DNA from: Moorena sp. SIOASIH
GTDB lineage: Bacteria > Cyanobacteriota > Cyanobacteriia > Cyanobacteriales > Coleofasciculaceae
Assembly (NCBI RefSeq): GCF_010671925.1
Contig: NZ_JAAHIH010000006.1
Span: forward strand, 124,001 to 188,000
Direction: 5' to 3'
DNA: 64,000 nucleotides
The stretch's first letter is position 1. Each line of letters starts with the position of its first letter. The notes beneath the pieces were generated by a model that searched no databases, had not been told where the DNA came from, and saw nothing but the letters and a program-made list of their open reading frames with translations. This document shows, one piece after another, positions 34,383 to 42,916 of the stretch. The position numbers were made by a program, and so were the translations under genes.

Positions 34383-35228
34383 ATGTTTCTATTTCTCTCA
34401 AAGCTATTGCCACTCTTTCTGTACCCCTTGGGCCTGGCTTGTGTGCTACTGGTAGTAGCTTTGGTAATGTCGTGGCGCACCCCTCGCTGGGTACCGATAC
34501 CCGTGGCTTTGGCATTAATTGTGTTGTTGGTCTCAAGTAATACTTGGGTGACTAACAGCTTAATACGCTCTCTGGAGTGGCAATATCTTCCTACTTCAGA
34601 ATTACCTGAGGCTGATGTGATCGTAATCTTGGGGGGAGCGACCAAACCGCCTTTTCCACCACGTCCTACTCCAGAAGTAGATGAAGCAGGCGATCGCGTT
34701 CTCTATGGTGCTCAGCTATACCGTGAAGGGAAAGCTCCCTGGGTGATTCCTGCTGGTGGTCGGATTGTTTGGGGTTCCAGTAGTAATAACTCTAGCCAAC
34801 GACTTTCTTCCCAAAGTGCTCAATCCTCACAACGGTTGGCCCCTGAATCAGAAGACATGGCACAGATTCTAGAAGACCTGGGTGTTCCGAGAGCCGCTAT
34901 CATCCAAGAGTCTAGGTCTTTAAACACTCACCAAAATGCGGTCAATGTGCGGAAAATTTTGGATCAGCGGGATTTGCGCAAGGTATTATTGGTAACTTCG
35001 GCCATCCATATGCCTCGTTCTGTCCTAGTGTTCCGGCGTCAGGGTATTGATGTGATCCCAGCACCGACAGATTTTCTAGTGTCCCAACATGAACTAGATG
35101 AACCTAGCAGCAGTACTCAAGCTGCTTTGCTACATTCTCTTCCAAATGCTGATCAATTGTCTAGGATTACCCGTGCTATCAAGGAATACATTGGTATAGT
35201 CGCTTATCGCATTCGTGGTTGGGTGTAA
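34383..35228 (+). CDS. YdcF family (DUF218, ElyC/SanA-like) membrane protein
   Basis: This protein of 281 aa (from the ATG at 34383) has two N-terminal membrane segments (LLPLFLYPLGLACVLLVVAL; VALALIVLLVSSNTWV) and a DUF218 domain: ADVIVILGGATK, GDRVLYGAQLYREGKAPWVI, then SEDMAQILEDLGVPRAAIIQ and KVLLVTSAIHMPRS. ElyC and SanA relatives act in envelope and peptidoglycan maintenance. The frame can be extended to a GTG at 34323, adding 20 residues, but the ATG start gives the usual short lead into the first membrane helix. The domain has a low-complexity Ser/Gln insert near residue 140 (SSNNSSQRLSSQSAQSS). Confidence 0.85.
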   Translation: MFLFLSKLLPLFLYPLGLACVLLVVALVMSWRTPRWVPIPVALALIVLLVSSNTWVTNSLIRSLEWQYLPTSELPEADVIVILGGATKPPFPPRPTPEVDEAGDRVLYGAQLYREGKAPWVIPAGGRIVWGSSSNNSSQRLSSQSAQSSQRLAPESEDMAQILEDLGVPRAAIIQESRSLNTHQNAVNVRKILDQRDLRKVLLVTSAIHMPRSVLVFRRQGIDVIPAPTDFLVSQHELDEPSSSTQAALLHSLPNADQLSRITRAIKEYIGIVAYRIRGWV

Positions 35229-35284
35229 CAAGATTATTATTGTTGCTGAAATATTATCCTTGATAATAGCTTTTATCATAGCTA

Positions 35285-35429
35285 TGAGGTACACAGGATT
35301 TTTTCCCTCTTTCCTCTTCCCTTTTCCCTAATTTCCACTCCCTGTTCCCTGTTCCCTGTTCCCTGTTCCCTGTTCCCTGTTCCCTGTTCCCTGTTCCCTG
35401 CTCCCTAAAACCCATGAATTTGTACCTCA
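35285..35429. repeat. ATGAGGTACA-ended element holding a TGTTCCC heptamer array
   Basis: ATGAGGTACA (starting 35284) and TGTACCTCAT (ending 35430) form 10-bp inverted ends. Between them lie a T/C-rich stretch and about nine copies of the heptamer TGTTCCC (35338-35406). This is the clearest complete copy of the element family. Confidence 0.8.
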
Positions 35430-35463
35430 TGAGTTTGAAAATAGCTATATTTTCCTAGTTACT

Positions 35464-35688
35464 ATGCCAGAAGAATTCCAACGGATTGTCCCAGCACCAC
35501 CACCAGCCGCCGATATGTTTGCCACTTACCAGCTAGCTTATGAGTTTAGCGAGGAAGTACAGCATCGGCAAGAATTTGAGGACTATTGCCAGTGGTATTA
35601 TTCGACAGCACAAAGCCATCGAGAGGAATTAGAAAAAATGCGCGGTGACATCAACCTTTTTGGTTGGTTCAGTCGCCGCAAGTCGTAG
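35464..35688 (+). CDS. Small conserved-type hypothetical protein
   Basis: This 74-aa protein was not recognised. It has a proline-rich N-terminus (VPAPPPAAD) and a predicted helical body (YEFSEEVQHRQEFEDYCQWY, then HREELEKMRGDINLF), ending in a basic WFSRRKS tail. It has no membrane segment. It stands alone between a repeat element and ftrV. The coding call rests on codon-like composition and a compact predicted helical fold. Confidence 0.6.
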   Translation: MPEEFQRIVPAPPPAADMFATYQLAYEFSEEVQHRQEFEDYCQWYYSTAQSHREELEKMRGDINLFGWFSRRKS

Positions 35689-35865
35689 ATTAGAATAAAC
35701 GGATAGCTTATTATCTTAAAAGATGGTATAAAAAATTAAAGTCAACACGGATAGTAATAGATATAAATATATACAGTAATCATCTAAGTTTGTGCTATCC
35801 GTGCCGACCTGTTTAAAAATCCCTGTGATGGTGATTATGATTGCTATAGCTAATAATCTAGCCGC

Positions 35866-36093
35866 CTAGGGGATAATTTCTAGTTCATCTTCACGGAAGT
35901 GAACTTTTTTAAATTTTTTGTCAAACTTGACTTGTATTGGTAAATTGGCGCTGACGGGCCTACCTTGCCACTCAGTGATTATTCCAGTGACTTCCCCTTC
36001 GAGACCTTTAATATCAAAAGGTTTATTCTTGTGTTCGGGATGGGTATATACCACAACTGATTCTTTGACTCGGACGCGATCGCCAACTTTCAT
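35866..36093 (-). CDS. ftrV: Ferredoxin-thioredoxin reductase, variable chain
   Basis: This 75-aa protein matches the variable subunit of ferredoxin-thioredoxin reductase. The enzyme passes electrons from photosystem I-reduced ferredoxin to thioredoxin in oxygenic phototrophs. Motifs are MKVGDRVRVKESVVVYTHPE, GLEGEVTGIITEWQGRP and NLPIQVKFDKKFKKVHFRED, the small SH3-like barrel of this subunit. It has no cysteines, as expected; the catalytic chain (ftrC) is elsewhere. The length is normal. Identification is strong and supports a cyanobacterial source. Confidence 0.93.
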   Translation of the reverse strand: MKVGDRVRVKESVVVYTHPEHKNKPFDIKGLEGEVTGIITEWQGRPVSANLPIQVKFDKKFKKVHFREDELEIIP

Positions 36094-36322
36094 ATGATAA
36101 GTAACTCTAACTATTCTACGGACATCCCTTACCTAAGCTAGGGTTGGCTCAGGCAACCTTATTATTGTCTCACAGAGTGGGTTGTTTAAATTGAGCACAG
36201 TTGTGAGCATAAACAAAATTTAGGTTTAATGGCATTAGTTCCCTGGTCTGATGCCGATGATTCTTGGTTAAAATTATAAGAATAGATTATAATGTAAATT
36301 TTTTTCACCCTTAGTTTAACCC

Positions 36323-38326
36323 TTAGTTATCTGGGAGCTCCTGCTCGGTAGGTGAAGACTCTGGTAGATTGGGATCCGGTGCTGGTAAAAAGCGATCGCG
36401 CATTTTCTGGAAGCCCTCAGGAGCGAGTACCCATTGGGTAGTCAGTAAAATAGCTCCAGCACCAACTAGTATACCGACTACCCCCAGCAGCCCAAACACG
36501 GCTCTAATCCCATCCCGGTATGAGCGGGTGGTTTCGGGTTTCTTGTCATTGCTTGTGGTTATTTCCCCTGGTAGTGATGGAGTCAGAGCGGTTTGCTGCC
36601 CCAGATTAACCACCTGTAGTTCTTTTGAGCTAGACATGTCTCCCAAATTTAGCACTGTCGGATATTGGGGAGAGACAGCACAGTATGTTAGCACCACCGA
36701 AATGTCATCTTGACCATTATGTTTAAACCCTAGCTCAATTAAAGACTCAGCTGCCGATTCGACGGAAATTCGGTGGCTATTGACTTTTTGCGGTAAATCT
36801 CGACCAAATTTTTCAATCAAGTTGTTGTTGCTCAAGCCATCGGAACACAGCAGCAGCAAACCATCTTCTTCCACAATAAAGCGTCGCACAGTGGGACGAA
36901 GTAATTCAGCCTCCTTTGTCCCTAAGGCTTGAGTGAGTGCTTGTGCATCAGATCGCTGCAACGCTTGTCGATAAAGACTACGCCCAAGCTTGACCTCCCG
37001 AGTAGCCACATCATCATCCACAGTTAGCTGCTGGCAATAGTCGGGAGTAAGCCAGTAAGCACGACTATCTCCTACACTAGCGATATAGATTTCGTGACCA
37101 TTGGTTTTCCCTTCTGGTGTATTCACCATTTGGGGAAGTTGTAGCGCTAGAGTTAAGGTAGTAGCCATGCGACGCCGGGATTCTCGTTCTTGTTGATCGT
37201 TGCGAGAAGAAATCATGTTATTAGCAACCCGGATAATTGCTGATAGATTCTCGGTTACGAGTTCTGGTGTCATCAGCTCCGGATCTTCGTTCAACTCAGC
37301 CAGTAATGCCCGAACCTGTAATTTAATGGACTGTAGTGCTAACTGGCTAGCAATTTCCCCCCCTTCGTGACCACCAATACCATCACAAATAATCGACAGG
37401 TGGGGAATCAAGGGGTCTTGGGTTTGCTCTGGGTCCTTAATCAAGTCAGCCTTAGTAGGATAGCAACTGTCTTCGTTGTGGCTGTGACTTGAACCAGTTG
37501 CGGTGATACCAGCAATTTTTAACCGTAACGGCTGCTGAGCAGCTTGCTCAAGTAATAGGTGGTTAAGTTGGGATGCGATCGCACTTAAGGATGGGTGTTC
37601 AGTTTGCAGGTGTTGGGCAATAGCTTGTAGCTGATCCGCCACAGACACTGATGCTTTGCGACACCAAGCTTCCCAGCATTCTCCTAGCTGTTTAAGACTA
37701 GCATCCACAGAGGGTTCACTCACAGAATTCGGTTCGGTAGGGGAGTCTGGGGAAACCAATGTATCAAATCCCCTATCTTCTAGACCATTAGACGGTACAA
37801 CTGGTGATAAACTCGTATCAGCCATGGTATCCCGATATAATTCCCTTAGTCGCAGCCGCCACCCTTCAACTCGCAAATTAGTTGGCACTAACAGGCTAGA
37901 AGCCACACCCAATTCTGATAAGGGTATCCATAATTCCCAAATTTGCCACAGCCAATAGACTTGACGCACTGCGGTAGCAGAAGTCCAAATCGACTCCATT
38001 GAGGGATATAAGTTGCCATTGGCATCAATCGGGGCATTTTCTAGCAAAATGACCACATCTTGACCGGGTGTAGACAGGAAATTCCGTTGCTGTGGCAACT
38101 GGCATATCCCATAAACCTCTGGCACATGGAGGCAGTGGGGATACAACCGTAGGTAAGGAAGAATATGGCCGTTGAGTTGTTCAGGAAAATCCGGTGGCAG
38201 TTCTGGTTGCATATCCTGCCAAATTTGCGGGGCAACTACCTGGTAGCGGTCTGCCACTTGTTCTCCAACTGGTAGCTCTACGGCAGCAGAACCCACTGCC
38301 CAAAGATAACGATCCACGGCTAACAC
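36323..38326 (-). CDS. PP2C-type serine/threonine phosphatase with C-terminal membrane anchor
   Basis: This 667-aa protein starts at a GTG. Residues ~275-540 form a PP2C phosphatase with its metal-binding and catalytic motifs intact: SHSHNEDSCY, ICDGIGGHEGGEIAS, ASVGDSRAYWL, LLLLCSDGLSNN and NGQDDISVVL. The first ~270 residues are an unassigned N-terminal region (ELPVGEQVADRYQVVAPQIW) that resembles the regulatory part seen in cyanobacterial PP2C proteins. A membrane helix lies near residue 620 (FGLLGVVGILVGAGAILLTT), followed by a short proline-rich tail. It would remove phosphate from Ser/Thr of partner proteins at a membrane. The substrate is unknown. Confidence 0.88.
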   Translation of the reverse strand: MLAVDRYLWAVGSAAVELPVGEQVADRYQVVAPQIWQDMQPELPPDFPEQLNGHILPYLRLYPHCLHVPEVYGICQLPQQRNFLSTPGQDVVILLENAPIDANGNLYPSMESIWTSATAVRQVYWLWQIWELWIPLSELGVASSLLVPTNLRVEGWRLRLRELYRDTMADTSLSPVVPSNGLEDRGFDTLVSPDSPTEPNSVSEPSVDASLKQLGECWEAWCRKASVSVADQLQAIAQHLQTEHPSLSAIASQLNHLLLEQAAQQPLRLKIAGITATGSSHSHNEDSCYPTKADLIKDPEQTQDPLIPHLSIICDGIGGHEGGEIASQLALQSIKLQVRALLAELNEDPELMTPELVTENLSAIIRVANNMISSRNDQQERESRRRMATTLTLALQLPQMVNTPEGKTNGHEIYIASVGDSRAYWLTPDYCQQLTVDDDVATREVKLGRSLYRQALQRSDAQALTQALGTKEAELLRPTVRRFIVEEDGLLLLCSDGLSNNNLIEKFGRDLPQKVNSHRISVESAAESLIELGFKHNGQDDISVVLTYCAVSPQYPTVLNLGDMSSSKELQVVNLGQQTALTPSLPGEITTSNDKKPETTRSYRDGIRAVFGLLGVVGILVGAGAILLTTQWVLAPEGFQKMRDRFLPAPDPNLPESSPTEQELPDN

Positions 38327-38962
38327 CTATGAAGTTAATTTACGGCTATACGGTCAAATTCTAGACGGCTGAGATATAGCGCTACGCTTAGCGTCAGAAG
38401 TCAGAAGTCAGAAGTCAGAAGTAAGCTATGACTAAGTTTCGGAGTTTAGAAATGCCAAACACCTTAATGGGTAGTGCTATAAATTAGCTAAGGTCCGCGC
38501 TTATGCCCCACGTCCCCACTTGCATGTCGGCGTGGGATGAATGGCAGACAAGAACTTTGATACTTTGTGATCATCTATAATGAACATAGTAGGGTAATCA
38601 AATTAAGAGCTAACCGCCACCTACTACCTAAAAATAGAACTTTTTTGTTTGTATTGTTCCGGCGCGGAGGGGCATCTCGTGTCGTCAATAAAGCTTGCCG
38701 AGTATCCGTTCCCGTTGGGTGGAGTTGGCAAGAAGCCTACACTGACTCTGCTCTTACAGAGCCGCTGTGCGAACGAGTTCAGTGTAGGAGTATGTCACAA
38801 GAGGGCTTGTTTGAGCTTTTAAACATTTTCTCTCAAAGTTGTCTAGTAAATTAAAGAAAATTCAAATAACTCAGCAACCTATATCTTTGTCTGACGTCAG
38901 ACAAAATAAAGTAGAGTTACCTGCAACTACTCACCCCATACCCCGTATATTATGATGAGCCG
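38327..38962. other. 636-bp spacer with heptamers and a tnpB-type right-end remnant
   Basis: No convincing gene is seen. It holds a GTCAGAA heptamer run (38394-38423), a 26-bp dispersed repeat (38456-38481) that recurs inverted near 45652, a CCCACG/CGTGGG hairpin near 38510-38540, and a structured segment at about 38640-38800 with a nested hairpin. The last resembles the 3' ends of cyanobacterial IS605-type tnpB elements. Confidence 0.6.
38640..38800 (+). mobile_element. Orphan IS605/tnpB-type right end (structured remnant)
   Basis: CCTACACTGA (38736-38745) pairs perfectly with TCAGTGTAGG (38779-38788). Inside it CTCTG (38746-38750) pairs with CAGAG (38757-38761). The order (a GCCGAGTA segment, AGAAGCCTACACTGAC, then GTGTAGGAGTATGTCAC) is like the right ends and guide-RNA scaffolds of cyanobacterial IS605-family tnpB elements as I recall them. 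No tnpB is next to it, so it is a remnant or a tnpB-dependent MITE. Confidence 0.45.
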
Positions 38963-39394
38963 ATGGTAAGTTCCTCGATGCTTTGGCTAATTGCCGGGTC
39001 AATGCTGTGCTTAGTCGAGCTGTTTGTGCCAACAGCGTTTGTTGCTTTCATGATGGGCATCAGTGCTTTGGTGGTAGGATTTGTGATCTCGATTTTGCCC
39101 ATATCTTATACCCTACAAGTGGGGTTATGGTTGCTGCTTTCCACTGCCTCAGTCTTTTTATCCCGTCGCCTTATGCCCCCTGCTAGAGTGGGAAAAAATT
39201 TGGATGCGATGGAAGCTCAAACCTTGACAGAAATTCTGCCAGGGCAAACTGGGCGGGTACTCTATGAAGGGAACTCATGGCGTGCCCGTTGTGAAGACTA
39301 TGCAGATGCGATCGCACCCAACCAAAAAGTCTACGTAGTGCGCAGGGAAGGCACTACCCTGATTGTTGTGCCTCATCACCTATTGCATGACTGA
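38963..39394 (+). CDS. NfeD-like membrane protein with OB-fold C-terminus
   Basis: This 143-aa protein has two to three hydrophobic helices (MLWLIAGSMLCLVELFVPTA; FVAFMMGISALVVGFVISIL; LQVGLWLLLSTASVFLSRRL) and then a small soluble OB-fold-like domain with the NfeD pattern LPGQTGRVLYEGNSWRARCE. NfeD proteins are usually encoded beside a slipin/SPFH gene and are thought to work with it in membrane microdomains. That partner is present 1.87 kb downstream at 41266, but an omega-RNA and an iscB gene lie between. The ATG precedes the first helix directly. Confidence 0.87.
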   Translation: MVSSSMLWLIAGSMLCLVELFVPTAFVAFMMGISALVVGFVISILPISYTLQVGLWLLLSTASVFLSRRLMPPARVGKNLDAMEAQTLTEILPGQTGRVLYEGNSWRARCEDYADAIAPNQKVYVVRREGTTLIVVPHHLLHD

Positions 39395-39399
39395 AGCTC

Positions 39400-39674
39400 T
39401 TGCATAAAATCCGGTAATTTTCGGCAATAACTGAAATTATCTCCTTTCGGCATTTGCCGACGCTGTGCGAACGGGAAGATGCTTGATGCAGGTCCAGGAT
39501 TAGACCTACGTTAGAGGGGTCATGACACCTACGGGTGAGCGCCAGCTTGTAGCTCTGTCGTCTGATTTTAAGGAACGGAACGAATGGATTTTGTAGGACC
39601 GCGTGAATTAGATGTAAAAAGCCCCTTTAACATGACCGAGGCAAACAAAACCCCTTTTTCGGGAGATTGCTTAA
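39400..39674 (+). ncRNA. Omega-RNA (HEARO) of the first IscB
   Basis: The non-coding stretch directly before the first iscB has the position of the guide RNA for IscB. Its core (39484-39560) aligns with the same-position core before the second iscB (46071-46149): both share GATGCAG, then GGATTAG, CCTACGTT, GGTCA, a C-rich turn with GGGTGA, CCAGCT and a CTNTCG box. Upstream, CGGCAA and TTGCCG arms form part of a stem. The ends are approximate; the guide portion should be at the 5' end, next to nfeD. Confidence 0.75.
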
Positions 39675-40940
39675 ATGCAAAATCGAGTTTTTGTGATTGA
39701 TGTCAACAAGCAACCGCTCAATCCGATTCACCCTGGCAGAGCGAGAAAGCTCTTAAAGCAAGGGAAGGCGGCAGTTTTTAGAACTTACCCGTTTACGATC
39801 ATTCTCAAAAAAACTGTTCGAGATCCTGTCAATGAACCTCATCGGATTAAATTAGACCCGGGGGCTAAGGTTACTGGCATGGCATTGGTTAATCAGAGAA
39901 CTGATGCAGTTGTCTGGGCAGCAGAATTAACTCACCGTGGCGACATGATACGGCAAAAGTTAGCTGACCGCCGTCGGGTTCGCCGCAATCGTCGCCATCG
40001 TAAAACTCGTTACCGCCCAGCCAGATTTGATCACAGAAAACGCCCTGATGGATGGCTAGCTCCGAGCCTACAACATCGAGTAGAAACTACTATGACTTGG
40101 GTCGAGCGCCTGGGTAAATGTTGTTCGATCACGGATCTATCAATGGAATTGGTACGATTTGACACCCAAAAGCTACAAAACCCTGAGATATCAGGGGTAC
40201 AGTACCAGCAGGGAGTCTTGTTTGGATACGAATTGAGGGAATATCTGTTGACGAAATGGCGACACGAGTGTGCCTACTGCGGTGCCCAAAAAGTCCCGTT
40301 AGAAATCGAACACATTCATCCGAAGAGTAAGGGAGGTTCCGATCGAGTTAGCAATCTGGCTATCGCTTGCCATCAATGCAACCAGAAAAAAGGAAACAAG
40401 CCTGTAGAGCAATTCCTAAAAAAGAAGCCCGAAGTGTTGAAGCGGTTGCTAGCCCAAGCTAATGCCCCCCTAAAAGATGCAGCGGCAGTCAACTCTACCC
40501 GATGGGCATTGTTTAACCGCCTTCAGGAAACTGGATTAGCCATTGAAATTGGCACGGGAGGTTTGACAAAATACAACCGGACTCTTCAAGGACTACCCAA
40601 AACTCATTGGTTAGATGCAGCTTGTGTGGGAAAAAGTACACCCATGTTAAACATCGCCACTTCCCAGCCACTACTAATTACTTGCACTGGGCGTGGTGGT
40701 CGTCAGAAAGCTGCTATCAACAAATACGGATATCCAATCCGTCACAATCCATTAAAGCCAATCAAGGGATGGCAAACTGGGGATATTGCCAAGCATAGAG
40801 TGCATGGAATCGGTAGAATTACCCCCAGAAGTCGCGGTAGTTTTGTGTTGAGCAAACCTGACAAAACCAAGAAGTCAGTCAAGCCAATAGACCTAAAACC
40901 TGTCTTCAGAAGAGATGGCTATTCGTATAAATGGGCTTGA
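39675..40940 (+). CDS. iscB: IscB RNA-guided endonuclease (copy 1)
   Basis: This 421-aa IscB is an RNA-guided nickase/nuclease of the group ancestral to Cas9. Visible parts are the PLMP-type N-terminus (PLNPIHPGRARKLLKQGKAA), RuvC-I with its aspartate (IKLDPGAKVTGMALV), the arginine-rich bridge helix (RRVRRNRRHRKTRY), RuvC-II (LSMELVRFDTQK), an HNH domain with zinc cysteines (CAYCG, EIEHIHPKSKGGSDRVSNL, CHQCNQKKGN) and RuvC-III (THWLDAACVG). All catalytic residues look intact and the length is usual. No tnpA is nearby. It lies between nfeD and its likely slipin partner. Activity is inferred from intact motifs. Confidence 0.95.
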   Translation: MQNRVFVIDVNKQPLNPIHPGRARKLLKQGKAAVFRTYPFTIILKKTVRDPVNEPHRIKLDPGAKVTGMALVNQRTDAVVWAAELTHRGDMIRQKLADRRRVRRNRRHRKTRYRPARFDHRKRPDGWLAPSLQHRVETTMTWVERLGKCCSITDLSMELVRFDTQKLQNPEISGVQYQQGVLFGYELREYLLTKWRHECAYCGAQKVPLEIEHIHPKSKGGSDRVSNLAIACHQCNQKKGNKPVEQFLKKKPEVLKRLLAQANAPLKDAAAVNSTRWALFNRLQETGLAIEIGTGGLTKYNRTLQGLPKTHWLDAACVGKSTPMLNIATSQPLLITCTGRGGRQKAAINKYGYPIRHNPLKPIKGWQTGDIAKHRVHGIGRITPRSRGSFVLSKPDKTKKSVKPIDLKPVFRRDGYSYKWA

Positions 40941-41265
40941 TTTCCCGCAAATTACCAGTTTTTTGGTATTCTGATCGACCAAGGGTGCTCTGCCAGGTTC
41001 AGGGGATAGTGATGGGTTAATGGGGTGATGGAGTAATAGAGTCAATGCTAGATCTATTAGTCCCCCTAGTTACTAGTTTTTGGTAATCTTCCTTCTAACC
41101 CAGTCCAATGTTTTTTGTCAAAAAACAGTTTAAAAGTCAGGTTGGACAAAGGGGAATAGAGTCAGCTTCAACTAAATCAGTCTAAATAAGTTTTCTGTCC
41201 TCCCCCACTCATCCGGTCCCCCTCTAACAAATTTGTACAACACTACCCGAAAGGGAGGAAAGAGC
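40941..41265. other. Spacer after iscB copy 1, with a hairpin
   Basis: No gene is visible. A hairpin at 41109-41125 (GTTTTTTG pairing with CAAAAAAC) could be a terminator for iscB or the remains of the element end. The rest contains G/T-rich direct repeats (GGGGTGATGG-like) without clear meaning. The slipin promoter may lie here. Confidence 0.5.
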
Positions 41266-42258
41266 GTGTCACAGTGGTTTTTGCTTGTCTTTTTAGCTTT
41301 GGGCGGTTCAGGTCTTCTCGGTTCCGTCAAGATTATTAATCAAGGAAACCAAGCCTTAGTGGAACGGTTGGGAAAATATAGTGGCAAAAAACTTGAACCT
41401 GGGCTCAACTTTGTTATTCCTGTGATTGAGCGGGTGGTTTTCCAGCAAACCATTCGGGAAAAAGTCCTTGATGTGCCACCTCAGCCTTGTATCACCTCCG
41501 ACAATGTTTCCATTACCGTTGACGCTGTGGTTTACTGGCGGATCATGGATATGGAGAAAGCTTACTATAAGGTCGAAGACCTGCGCTCCGCCATGCAGAA
41601 CTTGGTGCTAACCCAGATTCGAGCCGAAATGGGTAAACTGGAACTGGATCAAACCTTTACCGCTCGCTCTCAAATCAATGAAACCCTACTGCGGGAATTA
41701 GACATTTCCACTGATCCTTGGGGGGTTAAAGTCACCCGGGTTGAACTGCGGGATATTGTACCGTCTCAGGCAGTGCAGGACTCAATGGAGTTACAAATGT
41801 CCGCAGAACGCCGTAAGCGGGCGGCAATTTTGACCTCTGAAGGGGAACGAGAATCTGCGGTTAACACTGCCAGAGGTAAAGCCGAGGCACTAGAGTTAGA
41901 TGCTGCAGCCCGTAAAAAAGCTGCGATTATGGATGCTGAAGCCCAACAACAGGCAATAGTTCTCAAAGCTCAGGCAGAACGACAGCAGCAGGTTCTAAAG
42001 GCACAAGCCACTGCTGAGGCTCTGAAAATTGTGGCTAAGACTCTTAATAATGACCCGAATGCTCGTGATGCCCTCCAGTTTTTACTGGCTCAGAATTATA
42101 TCGATATGGGTATGCAAGTTGGCAGTAGCGACAGTAGTAAAGTTATGTTCATGGATCCTCGCAGCATTCCAGCAACCATTGAAGGGATGCGTTCGATTGT
42201 TGGTGATGGAGACAAGGTTAATCCCAATTCCCTAGGTATTGAGATGAATCAAAGGTAA
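41266..42258 (+). CDS. Slipin / SPFH-domain protein (stomatin-like)
   Basis: This protein of 330 aa has one N-terminal membrane segment (WFLLVFLALGGSGLLGSV), then the SPFH domain: IINQGNQALVERLGKYSGKK, GLNFVIPVIERVVF, ITSDNVSITVDAVVYWRIMD and WGVKVTRVELRDIVPSQ. An Ala/Glu-rich coiled coil follows (about 190-260). Such proteins form cage-like oligomers at membrane microdomains and commonly pair with NfeD, encoded upstream. The GTG at 41266 is preferred over a TTG at 41233 because GGGAGGAA stands 5-6 bases before it. The iscB insertion has probably cut it off from nfeD transcription. Confidence 0.9.
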   Translation: MSQWFLLVFLALGGSGLLGSVKIINQGNQALVERLGKYSGKKLEPGLNFVIPVIERVVFQQTIREKVLDVPPQPCITSDNVSITVDAVVYWRIMDMEKAYYKVEDLRSAMQNLVLTQIRAEMGKLELDQTFTARSQINETLLRELDISTDPWGVKVTRVELRDIVPSQAVQDSMELQMSAERRKRAAILTSEGERESAVNTARGKAEALELDAAARKKAAIMDAEAQQQAIVLKAQAERQQQVLKAQATAEALKIVAKTLNNDPNARDALQFLLAQNYIDMGMQVGSSDSSKVMFMDPRSIPATIEGMRSIVGDGDKVNPNSLGIEMNQR

Positions 42259-42447
42259 AGTTCAGCGTCAATTAGCCATACCTAGACGGGTATCCCCGTT
42301 TAGGTGGGGCTTGTGTCTAAACATAAAAAGTCTGCCAATTAAGCAAATCTATAGCTGTTAATACAGCCAAGGGATATAGGAGTCTATTGACAGCGGTTAA
42401 AGCCAACGCAGTTTTAACCCGTTGGCCATGGGATAACCACAGAATTC

Positions 42448-42660
42448 CTAAATCCCTTGAGAAAGTTGCTTAGAACAGAACATCTCACGAGATTCTTGCT
42501 TAACATTACCATTCATCACAGCTAGCTGTAGCTTCATGAAGGCATTTAAGTCTTCCAGTGGATATTTTCTGGTTAGAAGCTGCCGTAGCTTATCCTCTTC
42601 TGTCACGCTCAAATAGCCAGTTTTGAGCGCTTGTTGTACAACTTCCCTGATATTAGCCAT
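42448..42660 (-). CDS. Small cyanobacterial-type hypothetical protein
   Basis: This 70-aa protein begins MANIREVVQQALKTGYLSVT and contains EEDKLRQLLTRKYPLEDLNA, giving an all-helical, charged protein without membrane segments. I recall similar short proteins in cyanobacteria without a known function. It stands alone between slipin and the Zur-like gene, on the minus strand. The start ATG follows a plausible AT-rich leader. Confidence 0.65.
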   Translation of the reverse strand: MANIREVVQQALKTGYLSVTEEDKLRQLLTRKYPLEDLNAFMKLQLAVMNGNVKQESREMFCSKQLSQGI

Positions 42661-42916
42661 AACACAAGCACCTATTAAAATCAGTTAGCACCTTGGAGGC
42701 TGAAAGTCTGGCAAAAGCCAATTGAGACTATCCCTCCACAGTACTTATCACCCTTTTTTAAGCTTTTTACGCTTTTTATGATGTAGACGACACTTAATCT
42801 GTGTGCAATGTTCCATTGTACATTGTACTGATATCGTGTCTTTGGCTAGGTAAGCGCGTCGCCAGCATCACCAAGCTTCTGTTAGCATGGCTGTTTTAGG
42901 TGATTCAAGTATTATC

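Noticed and set aside
35430..35460. TTGAAA and TATATT after the ATGAGGTACA element as a promoter
   Set aside because: The two boxes are only about five bases apart, far too close for a sigma-70 promoter.
38567..38854. Plus-strand 95-aa open frame before nfeD
   Set aside because: It runs through a hairpin-rich IS605-type end, has no family-like sequence and poor codon style; better explained as non-coding.
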